From Rhineura floridana (Eukaryota > Chordata > Lepidosauria > Squamata > Rhineuridae), in NCBI RefSeq assembly GCF_030035675.1, contig NC_084480.1, forward strand, positions 15,457,263 to 15,521,262: 64,000 nt of DNA. Reading direction: 5' to 3'. Below are positions 1 through 14,169 of the stretch, piece by piece. A program made the position numbers and the translations under genes. The stretch's first letter is position 1. The number at the start of each line of letters is the position of its first letter. The notes under the pieces are model-generated. The model searched no databases. It worked only from the letters and a program-made list of their open reading frames with translations, and was not told the origin of the DNA.

Positions 1-530
1 GCTGTCAATGGGACCAGCGTATGAAGTTAGAATGTAGTGCAACTTTATCCCCCAACTTCAACCTCTCATTATTCCCCTTCCTTGCCCTTCACACCAGCAT
101 AATTTACCCAGTTAGTGTCTTGGTTTAAGGCCAGTTCATGCCACATCCTAACTTATTCCAGCTAGTATAGTTGGGGGTCAGGGGTTAGGATTCCACTGCT
201 AATTCCCACACCCTGCTGCAACCTAAGCTGGTGACAAAGCCTAAGCATGTACAACTGAAACAAATCATTCCTTTTTTATTCTTGCCTCCACTTCCCTCTT
301 TCCTGTTTTGTGCCATGTTTTAGATTTTAAATTCCTTGGGGTTACTTATGCTTTATGAAACTCTGGATTTATTGATGGTGCTCTATAAATATTAATGACC
401 ACTTCCTCAAAGCTACAGTGCATTTTCTGTCCTTGGACACCAGATGGCAGGTTAACTCATGTGATGGACGGGCAGGGAAAAATTCTGAGCCTTGCAGGTT
501 AGGGCCAGTCTTTAAAGGAATTGTCAGTTG
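1..530. other. Unassigned AT-rich sequence, no gene seen
   Basis: Only short random reading frames are present, with no splice-flanked coding block on either strand. I recognise no repeat family here. In human the gene C18orf32 lies just downstream of RPL17, on this side. I looked for its short hydrophobic N-terminus on the minus strand of 1-3000 and did not find it. Confidence 0.5.
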
Positions 531-713
531 GGGAAGGGCCACAGCTCGGTCATAGAGCATTTGCTTTGTGTGGAGGTCCCAGTTTCAATCTCTGCCATCT
601 CCAGGTAGGGCTGAGGCTGCTGCCTGACTCCCTAGAAAGCTGATGCAAGCCAGTGTAGACAACACTGAGCTAGGCGTACCAGCAGTCTATTATCAGGCAG
701 CTTCCTATACAGT
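531..713 (+). mobile_element. tRNA-derived SINE
   Basis: The copy starts with a tRNA-like head (GGGCCACAGCTCGGTCATAG, box A-like). A box B-like segment follows (GTCCCAGTTTCAATC). The body shares 'tgtagacaacactgagctag' and 'aggcagcttcctat' with at least nine other copies in the window. It is an old, diverged copy and not a tRNA gene, because the head lacks a foldable acceptor stem. Confidence 0.75.
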
Positions 714-774
714 ATTCCTGCTTGCTGTACGTGTGGCAAGAACTATCTGGTTCCCTTTGCATACCTAAGGGGAG

Positions 775-1085
775 ATAGAGGGGGTCCTCCAGCTGGCTAG
801 GCTGCCAAGCCTTACCTGTCTTCCTTCCATGGTAAACTGATACTCTCAGCGAGTATCTCACATCCAACCTCTCCTTCCTCCTTCTCGTACCAACCAGCCA
901 AGGGGGAAGCAGACATCTTCCTCTGGCAAGCTTGGCCACTGCATCTGCAACTTAAGTTAGCTAGAACTAGTGCCTTTCCTATCAAGTATTTCTATTAATA
1001 AAGTAGTATTTTCTTATTTTTACTAAATCTAAAGCCTCGGTGATTGAAAGCAAAGTAAAAGCTTGCTTTCTCTCAGGTAAACTAC
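775..1085 (+). mobile_element. LTR-like repeat fragment (fossil)
   Basis: This segment aligns with the right part of a second copy near 24.84-25.24 kb. Shared blocks include 'ggtcctccag', 'gttagctagaacta' and an AATAAA-containing block followed by 'tttcttatttttactaa'. A polyadenylation signal close to the 3' end, present in both copies, suggests the R-U5 end of an old LTR. No internal retroviral coding region is seen. The family is not identified and the element is a broken fossil. Confidence 0.35.
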
Positions 1086-2047
1086 ACACTTACACTGCAC
1101 AGAACGCTAAGCATGCTGCACGCAGCTAAACTGCTAATTTACCAATACTCTACTATTTAGGTCCTTGTCCAGAACCACCTTCATAACTGAAATTTGCATT
1201 AACTTAAAATAGACATTTGCAACAATGCCCCATTTTCACAACCAATTGAACAGTCTACAGCATTAATTTCACTTTTGAACATGCCATTTGTGTACATTAA
1301 CTGTTGAATTGGAACATTTTCCAAGAATTTAGTGGTAATTTGAGTTTAGTAGTTTACAGCTTAGCACAAAACTACTGGGACCTTTGTGGCCCGTTCCCGT
1401 GTTGTGTAGTGACTGTTAATTTTGGATGTGGAAAACCAAGTTCAAACTCTAGAAAAATTCTGAAACATCCTGGATTGTCATGCAGAAGCCATACTCTCTG
1501 AAGATTAGTTTGTCTCTCAGGATTGCTGCAAGGCTGAAACTCTGCTGCTGCAGAAGATATTTAAATACTGATCTATAACCAGACAATCTGCCATTTAATC
1601 GATTTATCTTTCCAGTGCAGAAATTTCTTAATCAAATCTTGCTACCAATTCTTGTTTAAATTATTTTAAACTTGGACATTTAGGTTAGTCAAAAAACATC
1701 TGGTCAGTCAACTAGTCAAATATTTTCAATTCGGAGTCCATTTTTAAAGCATTAACAAAAAAAATATTTTAATCATCAAGTCTTATGCTACTTACAAAAA
1801 CAGTTTAGTTAACTTATGAAGTAATCTTTAAAAAAGTTTCAACATTTGAACCATGTTAGGTAATGCCTGTTTTTTGTTGTTGTTACGTGCCTTCAAGTCG
1901 ATTTATTTAACCGCTTTTCTCTTTTGCTTTTATCCTCAAGCACCAGGGTCAGTCCAGTTACAAATACAGCATTCTTTGGTTTTTGCAGAGATCAAGATGG
2001 AGGCATGGGAGGCCCTAGGCAGTACTCTTCATCACTGACCTTTATAT
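1086..2047. other. Unassigned, with a LINE/SINE tail scrap
   Basis: No gene is seen. At 1873-1912 there is a short minus-strand scrap of the RTE-like LINE/SINE tail (gttgttacgtgccttcaagt). The rest is AT-rich and unassigned. Confidence 0.45.
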
Positions 2048-2174
2048 CAGGGATGGTCAACCTGGTGCCCTCCAGATAACCCAACTCCTATCAGCCCCAG
2101 CCAGCATGGACAATGGTCAGGAGGGATGGGAGTTGTAGTCCTGTATCTGGTGGGCACCACGTTGGCTATCCCTG
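2048..2174. mobile_element. Palindromic hAT-type MITE (family A)
   Basis: The element starts CAGGGATGG and ends CTATCCCTG. Its arms carry the inverted pair 'aactcctatcagccccagcc' and 'gggatgggagttgtagtcc'. It is flanked by near-identical 8-bp direct repeats, CTTTATAT and CTTTAGAT. CAG-type ends with an 8-bp target duplication are the hallmark of hAT transposons. About fifteen relatives are scattered through the window. Confidence 0.75.
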
Positions 2175-2274
2175 CTTTAGATATACGAGATGACCAGTAG
2201 GCTTGCTAGGTTTACCTAACTGCTACAGATCTAGAGGTAAGCAACCTTCACTCATGTTTTTGCTAACTAATGAT

Positions 2275-2350
2275 ACCATAATTGTTGGTAAACTGCCCAG
2301 AGAGCTTTGGCTATGGGGCGGTATACAAAAGCAATAAATAAATAAAAATA
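2275..2350 (+). mobile_element. L2-type LINE 3' end
   Basis: This is a 3' terminal fragment. It has a hairpin with stem ACTGCCC/GGGCGGT (2292-2322), followed by an (AATA)n-like tail. The same ending closes the coding L2 copy at 44.1-45.56 kb. Confidence 0.7.
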
Positions 2351-3040
2351 TAGGCTACAAACTACACCAAACTCAATTCAGATGTATTTCTTATTATGAG
2401 CAGACTTGTGTCCCTCAACTTCTTCACCAAGTAAGATTAGACACAATGGTAAACTACAGTTTGTGTATCTAAATATGGCAAATGGCTTGCTCACACTAGT
2501 TTCCCCATAAGCCAGGATCCCAAGCCACAGCTTGGAACATTCAGCCTCAATGACAAGCTATCATTTGCCACCTAGGTGAAAAGCAGAAACTTCTAATCTT
2601 CTCCCCCAATGCATGGAGGAAAGCATGATGCTCATGCCTACTTGCCCTCATGATGAAAATCATGGTTTGTCATTATACCAGAACTGAACCATTGTGGCAT
2701 TCCTAGAATATTAACAGTACCAGAGTATAACGAATTAGACTATCAATCTGTGATGAATCAAAATATCTGATGAGCCAAATGACCACTATGCTACAACACA
2801 TTACATTTATACACCACTCATTTAGGGACAGAGAAGAGTGCTTTACAGCTCTACCCAATGCACATGGGTGCATTTACCTGGGAATCCATGTTATTCCTAC
2901 ACAGGGCTAAAGTAGTGCAACACTGACATGTTTAAATTACTAAACTTTGAAACATTTAACACATCTTTAAAATGCTTTAGAAATCTGCAGAATATTAGAA
3001 GGGAAGATATGGAAGGCAGTGCATAACCATTAAAAAAAAC
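2351..3040. other. RPL17 3' flank, unassigned
   Basis: No coding exon or recognisable repeat was found. It lies immediately downstream of the RPL17 polyadenylation signals and could hold regulatory or further downstream-gene sequence, but nothing in it supports that. Confidence 0.4.
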
Positions 3041-3062
3041 CAAATGAACAGTTAACTTAAGT

Positions 3063-3073
3063 TTTATTTTATT
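3063..3073 (-). terminator. RPL17: RPL17 polyadenylation signals
   Basis: On the minus strand, two overlapping AATAAA hexamers lie 19-29 nt past the RPL17 stop codon. The very short 3' UTR is typical of ribosomal protein mRNAs. Cleavage is expected near 3040-3050 (inference). Confidence 0.75.
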
Positions 3074-3091
3074 TGTGAACTGAATAGATGT

Positions 3092-7326
<4,235 letters not shown>

Positions 7327-7421
7327 TTTCAGAGCTTACCTAGGGGAAAAAATGGGAAAGAGACACGTTTCAGACTTGCAGCAGTAAGTTACCTGCACTC
7401 TCTAAACTGACAGTTTCAAGA

Positions 7422-7492
7422 AAGCTGCTCAGAAAAATCTTATTTTCATGATTTAATCCAAAGGTGTCCTAAGAAAGTCATCAACACAGCTT
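7422..7492 (-). ncRNA. SNORD58: C/D-box snoRNA, SNORD58 family, in the 5' UTR intron
   Basis: On the minus strand the D box is CTGA (7432-7429) and the C box reads TTGATGA (7484-7478), with T where a purine is usual. The terminal stem is AAGCTG/CAGCTT with an unpaired base. The core 'ctttcttaggacacctttgg' is intact. It lies in intron 1, 83 nt upstream of the exon that carries the start codon. Confidence 0.82.
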
Positions 7493-7555
7493 CTATTTTT
7501 ATAACAAGATTTTCTGACTATCCTTTAAGTCCCTTTCCCTTAAAATTCATGTAGA

Positions 7556-7625
7556 TTTATTTATTTATTTATTGCACTTGTATACCGCCCCATAGCCGAA
7601 GCTCCCTGCAAACTTTTCACCATCA
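7556..7625 (-). mobile_element. L2-type LINE 3' end
   Basis: The copy is on the minus strand. A (TTTA)n-type tail is followed by 'gtataccgccccatagccga', the complement of the terminal hairpin region found at 2.3 and 14.9 kb. Confidence 0.65.
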
Positions 7626-7794
7626 TAGAATCAGAACACTGCAATTAAAATAAGACCAAGCGCTATTAGAAAAATGATAAACAAGATACTATTGCCTCTT
7701 AGATTGTGCCCCTCGTTTTTAAATACATAACAAATGCCCTATCTTACTAAACCACAGCACTAGATGGTTCATAGTGCCCCCTTTCTCTGCCCAA

Positions 7795-8030
7795 GAAAAG
7801 CAGTTATAAATTATACTTTATTATAATAATTATTATTTAAGTTAATATCGTGCTGTTCCTCCCAAAGGGAGCCCAAGGCAGTAAACAGATGATAAAACAC
7901 TAATAACATATTTTACAAACAATTTAAACATCTTTAAAAACAATTCAAATACAGATGCAGACTGGGAAAAGGTATCTACTTAGAAGACTGCTGAAAGAAG
8001 AAGGTCTTCAGTATACTAAAATACTTTGCT
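7795..8030 (-). mobile_element. L2-type LINE 3' UTR fragment
   Basis: The minus-strand fragment contains 'acagatgcagactgggaaaa' and 'agaaggtcttcagtat', which recur at 14.1 and 43.65 kb in the same order. It is part of an L2 3' region in RPL17 intron 1. Confidence 0.55.
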
Positions 8031-8761
8031 CCGACCCTGCGATTACATTGCAAAAAGTACCAGCCCTGCCTATCTTTTTAACCCAGCGCTACTTACAATA
8101 GCCATCATTTGTTGTTAAAGTTACATGTTGCATTTCAGAACCTCCAAGTGCTACGCTCTCCAAAAATAGGGCCCCTCCTATTTCAATCATGCACCTTTTA
8201 GCAACCACCTCCACAACGTGGCCTCCAAGACCGACGGGGCATGTGCCCCCCCCCCCCGACGAAGGACCAGAATGTTTTTTTTCTCTTTCAGGCTAGTCTG
8301 ACAAGAGGAATCAATTGCCTGCTATTCTGTTCCCGATTCGCCCACCCTGCCCGGTGTTACTACACCACCAAACCGAAAGCATCCCTACCTTTCAGGAGAG
8401 CTAGCTGCAGGAAACCAGCAGAACGATTTCCCACCCTCTTCCCCAGTCGGTATTGAGATTTTCCATCCCGCTTTCCCTGTTGCCCACGTGTTGTCCCAGA
8501 GCTAGGCTGTCTACATCCGGGGTTTACAGAGCGCCCCCCCCCCGCCAACAGGAGAGGCCATTTTTCACCGCCTCTATCCCAAACGTCTCCCGGCACCCTA
8601 ATTTCCATCTTCGTCGGCCCAAACCACGGAAATACCGCAGCGTGCGAATAGCTATTCGACTCTCTTCTCCATATGGGGCAGACTTCAGAGGCCCCATGGC
8701 GGGATTGAGGCCCACGGTCACAGATAACAGCCAAGGCCTAGGGGAGCCATATCGCACTCAC

Positions 8762-8802
8762 CTCCGGTCGGCCACTACCACCGGGGAAAAGGAAGAACAA
8801 AG
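8762..8802 (-). other. RPL17: RPL17 non-coding first exon (TOP-like 5' end)
   Basis: A minus-strand run CCTTTGTTCTTCCTTTTCC lies just before donor GTGAGT (8761-8756). A C followed by pyrimidines at the cap is the 5' TOP motif that places ribosomal protein mRNAs under mTOR-linked translational control. The exact start (8802 or 8803) is inferred from the motif. Confidence 0.75.
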
Positions 8803-8900
8803 GATTCTGGGAGGATTTCGGGTAGCTTCCGAGTCTCGCGAGAAGTCGTCGCAAATCGCAGTAAGGGAATCAGAAGAAATAGCGTATCCGGGTATAAAAC
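8803..8900 (-). promoter_or_regulatory. RPL17: RPL17 core promoter with TCTCGCGAGA element
   Basis: The perfect palindrome TCTCGCGAGA lies at 8834-8843, about 32 bp upstream of the inferred start. This element marks a class of TATA-less, often bidirectional, housekeeping promoters. No TATA box is at the expected place. The flanks (8240-8830) are richer in CpG than the rest of the gene. Confidence 0.7.
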
Positions 8901-8944
8901 GAATAAGGTTTCAATGAATCGTTGACAACGTTGCATTGTAACCA

Positions 8945-9110
8945 TGGTAACACTGTGATCCCTAATAGTTTGTATTTACTTAGTTACACAATTATACTCT
9001 GCCTTTCTATGATAAAATCCAACCCAAGGGAGCTTATAAATCAAAATGTAAATAACGATACAATTAAAAACCATCTTAACATATGGTTAAAATAATCAGT
9101 AGCGATATCC
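8945..9110 (-). mobile_element. L2-type LINE 3' end, diverged
   Basis: 'actctgcctttctatgataa' then 'caacccaagggagcttataa' resembles the complement of L2 3' ends such as that at 13.9 kb. A second, plus-strand L2-like end ('aagcggtatataaatgcttt', A-rich tail) is at about 9325-9395. Confidence 0.45.
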
Positions 9111-9399
9111 ATGTATATGCAAGGAGAAGCCCGAGGTATTAACCCCAAAGTACTACATTATAAAATTACAACATATTGTCAAATAAATCAGACTAAAAAA
9201 TACTGGTGTAAATGTCACTGCTATTTTAGCCTGAATCATGTATGTTCACTCTGAAGTCAGTCCCCATCAAGTTCAATAGAGCCTACTTCCAAATCCATGT
9301 GTATAGGATTACAGCCTTAGTTATTTTCTTCATGTCTTAGAGAGTTTTGAAATATTAAGCGGTATATAAATGCTTTTAAAATAAAATAAATATCTGATT

Positions 9400-10190
9400 T
9401 CTGAATTTAAATATTTCTGTTCCTGGAATATGCTGCTGGTGTCACCTGGGTTTGTTGTTCCTTTGAGTGTTGTCTTTGGTACCATCATAACAGGCAGAAA
9501 TTCTATAAATAAAGTCTTTCCTGACATGGAGATGTGGTCATGAGAGATAGCTTCATCTGTTAAATTCCTGCTTGTCATGCAGCAGTTAGTCATGCCGTTT
9601 CAAAGCATGCCGGCCTTTGTATCAGTGGGTGCCTTCTTTTCTGTGGAGTGTGCCCAACATAGGTGCCCAACCTACAGCAATCCAACTTGAGGGAAGCCAG
9701 TGTAAGTTGTGCTGGAGCAAGAGAAGCTGGCGTAAACTTCCACCACATCCAAATGCCTTTCAGGAGTCTCTGGGTTGGCTAAATGTTAGCTGAGCCGGGA
9801 GCTGTGCACAGGGACCAGAAAGTAAAAGCCTGCTCTGCCAAATACTCCTACTGGGGAGTAAGTCCTCTCCATTGTCTTCTATTGCAATTATTTTCTTAGA
9901 CTGACCTTTTTCCTGGCATAATTTTTGCCTGGATTGGGACCTGCAGGAGTGCTCTGAACATGAGTTGGATGTGGCCTAAGTTCCCTCACCTCAGCCCCTC
10001 CCCAACACGCCCCTTTTCCAGACCTTATGTTGGCTTACATCAGCTCTACTTGCACCAATCTCAGCTGAGCCAGCTGGGTACTGGCTCAGTCAGGCTAAGG
10101 GACTCATACCACCATAGCCCGGCTCATCTGGAGATCCACCACATCCGACTCCTCTCAACCTGGTGTTAATGTGAGTTGAATTGTGCCCAA
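9400..10190. other. Unassigned intergenic sequence
   Basis: No gene or clear repeat is seen. Short reading frames do not carry recognisable domains. Confidence 0.4.
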
Positions 10191-10194
10191 AATT

Positions 10195-10560
10195 GTTTAC
10201 TGATTTATTAAAATTCTATTTTGCCGTTCCAGTAAAACTGGCCTTCAGTGTGGCTTATAATTTATTTAAAATACAAAAACACACACTAAAAGCAGCGTAA
10301 AGCAATAAAACTTAAAAACCAAAAAGTATAAACTAACAATAGTAAGCTACAGTTAAAATAATACAGGTTTAAATTAAAAGTCTTAGAAAGAGAGGATACT
10401 TTACAGCTCTTCTCAATGCTTGGGGAAGTGGGGAGCACATGACAAAACAATAATAATGTCAGCCTCAGAGAAATGGCCCTAGGGAGGGAATTCCTCAGCT
10501 GAGGCACCACACGGAAAAGGCTGTGCCTCTGAGGCCACCCAGTTAACACTGCCATTCCTA
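10195..10560 (-). mobile_element. LINE 3' region, minus strand (L2-like)
   Basis: 'ttgccgttccagtaaaactg' to 'gagggaattcctcagctgag' has the layout of L2 3' regions on the minus strand: an A-rich stretch, then 'gggagggaatt'. The match to the other copies is partial. It contains the first copy of a 39-bp exact repeat (10409-10447). Confidence 0.45.
10409..10447. repeat. 39-bp direct repeat, copy 1
   Basis: The stretch beginning CTTCTCAATGCTTGGGGAAG and ending GAGCACATGACAAAA is repeated exactly at 10911-10949, 502 bp away. The flanks of the two copies are unrelated. Confidence 0.9.
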
Positions 10561-10910
10561 GATGGCTGGACATCTTTCTTCACTGCCTTTTGGAAAGCGA
10601 TATCCTTTGGATAGTGATAGTGGACAGAGAAGAAATCAATAGCTTGAGCAGTTTAACTGTGGACACAGACAAATTCTTGCACAGACAGTGGGAAAGTTTT
10701 TACCCTGAGTTGGCTAAAACTGAAGCACCTTGAGACAGAACTGAAAGCAGGATTAGCAGTTGTGCTGCCTGTTTTTAGGTAAGGAGTCTACTTGCTTCCG
10801 ATAAACTCCCTTTTCATATTTATAAATAAACAGAATACCAAGGCACTGTGAGTCTCTGGTGTCTTTCTTTGTCAGCTAAATAAATTGAATGCAGGAGTAC
10901 TGCCCCATGT
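10561..10910. other. Unassigned segment between the 39-bp repeats
   Basis: No coding signal is seen. Near its right end lie 'ataaataaacagaatacc' and 'gtctctggtgtctttctttg', which look like the polyadenylation and U5-like end of an old LTR. The resemblance is weak and the element, if real, is a broken fossil. Confidence 0.3.
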
Positions 10911-10949
10911 CTTCTCAATGCTTGGGGAAGTGGGGAGCACATGACAAAA
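10911..10949. repeat. 39-bp direct repeat, copy 2
   Basis: Exact second copy of the unit at 10409-10447, in the same orientation. Sequence to its right is unassigned to 11090. Confidence 0.9.
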
Positions 10950-11089
10950 TAGACTTCCTACGTGATCTTCATAGACAACACAAAACCCAGTATTCTCCAA
11001 GGTAAGCACTGATACCCCAGCACATAATAGTTTTACTGATAAGAAACAAACACTGCACAAGTTTTAAAAAGCCACTAGGTGGAGCTATT

Positions 11090-11365
11090 TGATACTACCT
11101 TGAGATCTGTGGGCACTCTAGTCACCCACAGCAAAACGTTTCCATTGGCCACACCTGAAGGGGCAATGGATTGATCTGCCGATCAGTTGTGAAATCTGTT
11201 TGAAGCTGGATTTTTTAAAAAATGCACTCAAGCTGATCCAACAAAGTTATAGAGTAAAAGGGGGTGGGGTTTGACTAGCATCATGTGCCCTCATTTTCAG
11301 AAAAGAGAGGTGGAGGTGCACTGGAACCGGCAGAACAGTGAGTGTGTCTCTACCCAAACATCTGC
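11090..11365. mobile_element. Repeat family E (likely non-autonomous DNA transposon)
   Basis: The copy shares 'cacagcaaaacgtttccatt', 'ggccacacctgaaggggcaa' and the end 'gtgagtgtgtctctaccc' with copies at 19.68-20.06 kb (inverted) and 31.62-31.88 kb. It has no coding potential. Ends rich in CACAC/GTGTG suggest terminal inverted repeats. Confidence 0.55.
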
Positions 11366-11567
11366 ATGATTTTAGGTGCACAAAAATTATGTGTGACTTC
11401 CACAGCACTCTTTCTTTTCCATACTGAAGAAGGCAATGTGAAAATAATTTAATGATGCTCCTCCAAATTCTTGCAATTGATTAATATGTTGGAGTACTTT
11501 TTAGTTGTCTCAGGCAGAAATAGATAATGGTCTAAGTACACCCAGAGCAGTATGGTCAGATTCCATA

Positions 11568-11692
11568 GGGCAAGTGTGGGAAACATTTAGCCTGCCAGAT
11601 GTTGCTGAACTACAACTCCCATCAGCCCCAACAAGCATGGCCAATGACCAGGGATGATGGGAGTTGTAGTCCAGCAACATCTAGAACACAAT
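11568..11692. mobile_element. Family A palindromic MITE
   Basis: The arms 'ctacaactcccatcagcccc' and 'gatgggagttgtagtccagc' are inverted copies around a short centre. Target duplications are not clear. Confidence 0.65.
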
Positions 11693-11899
11693 GGGATTTC
11701 AAATTGCTTAATTTTGGTTAGATTCTGCCATGCACTGTATATATTTTAAGCAAGCACAGGAAACATTTCCTGTTTTCCTTCAGTTCTTCAAATCTACCAG
11801 AGCAAGTGGGAGGCTGCGCAACTGCTTAACAGCTCTATTACTGTTACACTAAACTTTGGAGGTGATGGCTGTTTCTCCCAGGAACTGTGCTCCAGAGTT

Positions 11900-12120
11900 C
11901 ATGAACGTGCATTTTAAGTATTTTAACATTTTAACATTTAACATCCTATTACATTTTACTATTTAGTATGCTAGTATATTGGTATTTTTAATGTGCTTAA
12001 ATTGTTTAATATTGGTTTTAATTGTATTTTGATGTTTTGCTTGCTTGTTGTGAACCTCCCAGAGAGCTTCGGCTATGGGGCAGTATAAAAATTTAATAAA
12101 TACATAAATAAAAATAAATA
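11900..12120 (+). mobile_element. L2-type LINE 3' end
   Basis: A T-rich 3' UTR is followed by 'ccagagagcttcggctatgg' and an (AATA)n-like tail, in the plus direction. The terminal stem is partly eroded. Confidence 0.65.
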
Positions 12121-12829
12121 ATAAGTTATTTGGTTTCAACTTAAGTATAAGAAAATTCAGTTTTCCCATTACAACTTCAGTCTTTCCATCACTTATGCAT
12201 AGGAAAGTCCAGTGACGTTCTTGGATTCAGGGTTACCACCTAAACACGTAGATTTCCATTATTATTTAACAATAATACTCATCTGGCTATTCCACAGACT
12301 TCTTTTGACCCCACTTGTTTGTATCCCTGGAGCAAGACTGCCCTTCCAAATAAAATATGTGCTAGTGAAATGGAACTCTCCTGACTTCAGTAGGGGGTCA
12401 ATTGACGCAAATGTATATCCGAACGACATAGCCTTGAAGTCTAATGAAAATCAGGTTTGGCAATACGCTTATGTATTAGCTAATGCAAGTTAATTATCAA
12501 TCACTCTAAATGCCAACTGGGTAGGAGTGTTTTTCTTCACTAGGAGTGGTATAGCCAAGGTCTTGTATGTAAACACCGTATTTCATTCACTATTCCAGCT
12601 CCTCCTTTCTGTTATCACTTTTGGGTAGCTCTTTCTTCTGTCCAGGGAAACTAACTTGATGTTCCCTCATGTCTCTCTCCATTCATATGAACAGCGTCTG
12701 TTTACCTGTTGCTAAGCAGTCATGATCTTCTCTGTTTTTCTAGGTGATTATTGTTGTTCAACAAATCATTGCTTAGCCACTGTTGTTTGACACACAGGAA
12801 GAGTGCAAGTGTAGTTTGTGAAGAGTGCT
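12121..12829. other. Unassigned intergenic sequence
   Basis: No gene, RNA or recognisable repeat is seen. Confidence 0.4.
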
Positions 12830-13050
12830 CAGTGTTGTTAGGCTATTCCCCTCATAAAGCTTCAATTCCCAGAGTTCTCTGGCAAGAGAGACTGACTGTT
12901 AGACCACTCTGAAAACTGTAGCTCTGTGAGAGGAATAGGGAGTCTCCTACCAACTCTCTGCATCCTTCACAAACTGCAATTCCCAGGATTCTTTGGGGGA
13001 AGCCATAACTGTTCAAAGTGGAATAATAGTGGAATAGTGTGAATGTGGCC
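12830..13050. mobile_element. Family D palindromic MITE
   Basis: 'attcccagagttctctggca' and 'attcccaggattctttgggg' recur in four places (also about 15.9, 16.8 and 56.2 kb). They are flanked by the inverted parts 'cataaagctt' and 'aagccat'. It is non-coding and diverged. Confidence 0.55.
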
Positions 13051-13170
13051 TTAGTTTCCTATCAGACTACTAACATTTTTTGAGGCTAGTGATTTCTGTG
13101 TGGGCTAATTAGAAGGCTGTCTTGTGCTCTCTCAACTGGAGAAAGCCCCATTACTTATTGCATTTGTATA

Positions 13171-13502
13171 TAGGGTTGCCAGGTCCATGGCCTGAGACTG
13201 GTCCTGTATCTTTAGAAGAGAAAGTCAGCCAAGGGCAGGTGTTCTTGCAACTCTGTAATGGGAAAAACCACAAGGTGGAATTCTCCCTTCCCCCTGAACA
13301 ACTTTTAAAGATACAGAAGTCCTCTTGGTTGCCAGGCCCAGCCTCCAAGAGGTCTTCTGTATGTTTAAAAGATGTGCAGGGGGAAGGGAGAATTCCACCT
13401 TGTGGTTTTTCCCATTACAGTGTTGCAAGAACACCTGCCCTTGGCTGACTTTCTCTTCTAAAGATACAGGACCAGTCTCAGGCCATGGACCTGGCAACCC
13501 TA
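13171..13502. mobile_element. Family B palindromic MITE (TAGGGTTGCC ends)
   Basis: This is a 332-bp near-perfect palindrome beginning TAGGGTTGCCAGG and ending CCTGGCAACCCTA. Each arm contains 'gaaagtcagccaagggcagg' and 'ccacaaggtggaattctccc'. Because it is palindromic, similar reading frames appear on both strands; they are not genes. The 8-bp duplication is unclear here but perfect in the copy at 47846-48169. Confidence 0.85.
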
Positions 13503-13564
13503 TTTATATCACCTCATAACATAGAGATCTATCTGTCAGAGATACTATAGTTGCATTATGCATT

Positions 13565-13650
13565 GCAGAGCCTGCACTGAGCAGGGGTTGGACTAGATTG
13601 TTTCAAAAAATCCTTTCCAATTCTAAAATTCTATGATTCTATGTGTTAGG
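13565..13650 (+). mobile_element. CR1 LINE 3' end
   Basis: 'gggttggactagattg' is followed by 'attctatgattctatg', the ATTCTATG-type octamer tail typical of CR1 3' ends. Confidence 0.7.
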
Positions 13651-13889
13651 ATTCTGGTACAACTTTATCCACTTAAAGTATGAATAAGCAGGCAAGAGCT
13701 TTTAAGAGGCTTGAAACACATTGTTGCCAGCATTACATTGTTCTGTCCCACTGTGTTCTTTGCTCAAACTGGATTTACTTTTCAGATATTTTTTGTATCA
13801 GATATTTTTTTGCTGCAAAATTCTGCAAACTATTTTTGATTAGATATCACAGCAGGTCACACACCCATTAAAGGTTGTACCCAACACGT

Positions 13890-14165
13890 AAGATTTTATT
13901 TATTATTTGATTTATATCCCGCCCTTCCTCCCAGCAGGAGCTCAGGATGGCAAACAAAAGCATTAAAAACACTTTAAAACATCATAAAAACAGACTTTAA
14001 AATACATTAAAACAAAACATCTTTTAAAACATTTTTAAAAGCTTTCAAGATATCTTTTAAAAAAAGATTAAAAACATTAAAAACAAAACAAGCTAAGCAA
14101 TTCCAGCACAGAGGCAGACTGGGATAAGGTCTCAACTTAAAAAGCTTGTTGAAAGAGGAAGGTGT
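13890..14165 (-). mobile_element. L2-type LINE 3' region
   Basis: A minus-strand tail (TTTATTATTTG) is followed by 'atcccgcccttcctcccagc', then an A-rich UTR, then 'gaggcagactgggataaggt' and 'gttgaaagaggaaggtgttc'. The same order is seen at 7.8 and 43.6 kb. Confidence 0.65.
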
Positions 14166-14169
14166 TCAA

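Noticed and set aside
1-3000. C18orf32, expected downstream of RPL17 by synteny
   Set aside because: No matching coding exon could be read on the minus strand; it is probably beyond the left edge.
8360-8917. Open frames of 124-154 residues on both strands at the RPL17 promoter
   Set aside because: GC-rich DNA rarely has stops. The frames cross the promoter and first exon and carry no domain.
9000-10200. Divergent snoRNA host gene opposite RPL17
   Set aside because: The promoter element would permit it, but no snoRNA or splice structure could be recognised from sequence alone.
13122-13519. Overlapping similar proteins on both strands (also at 26.0-26.35 and 47.8-48.16 kb)
   Set aside because: A mirror effect of a palindromic MITE. 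The same peptide on both strands shows an inverted repeat, not genes.
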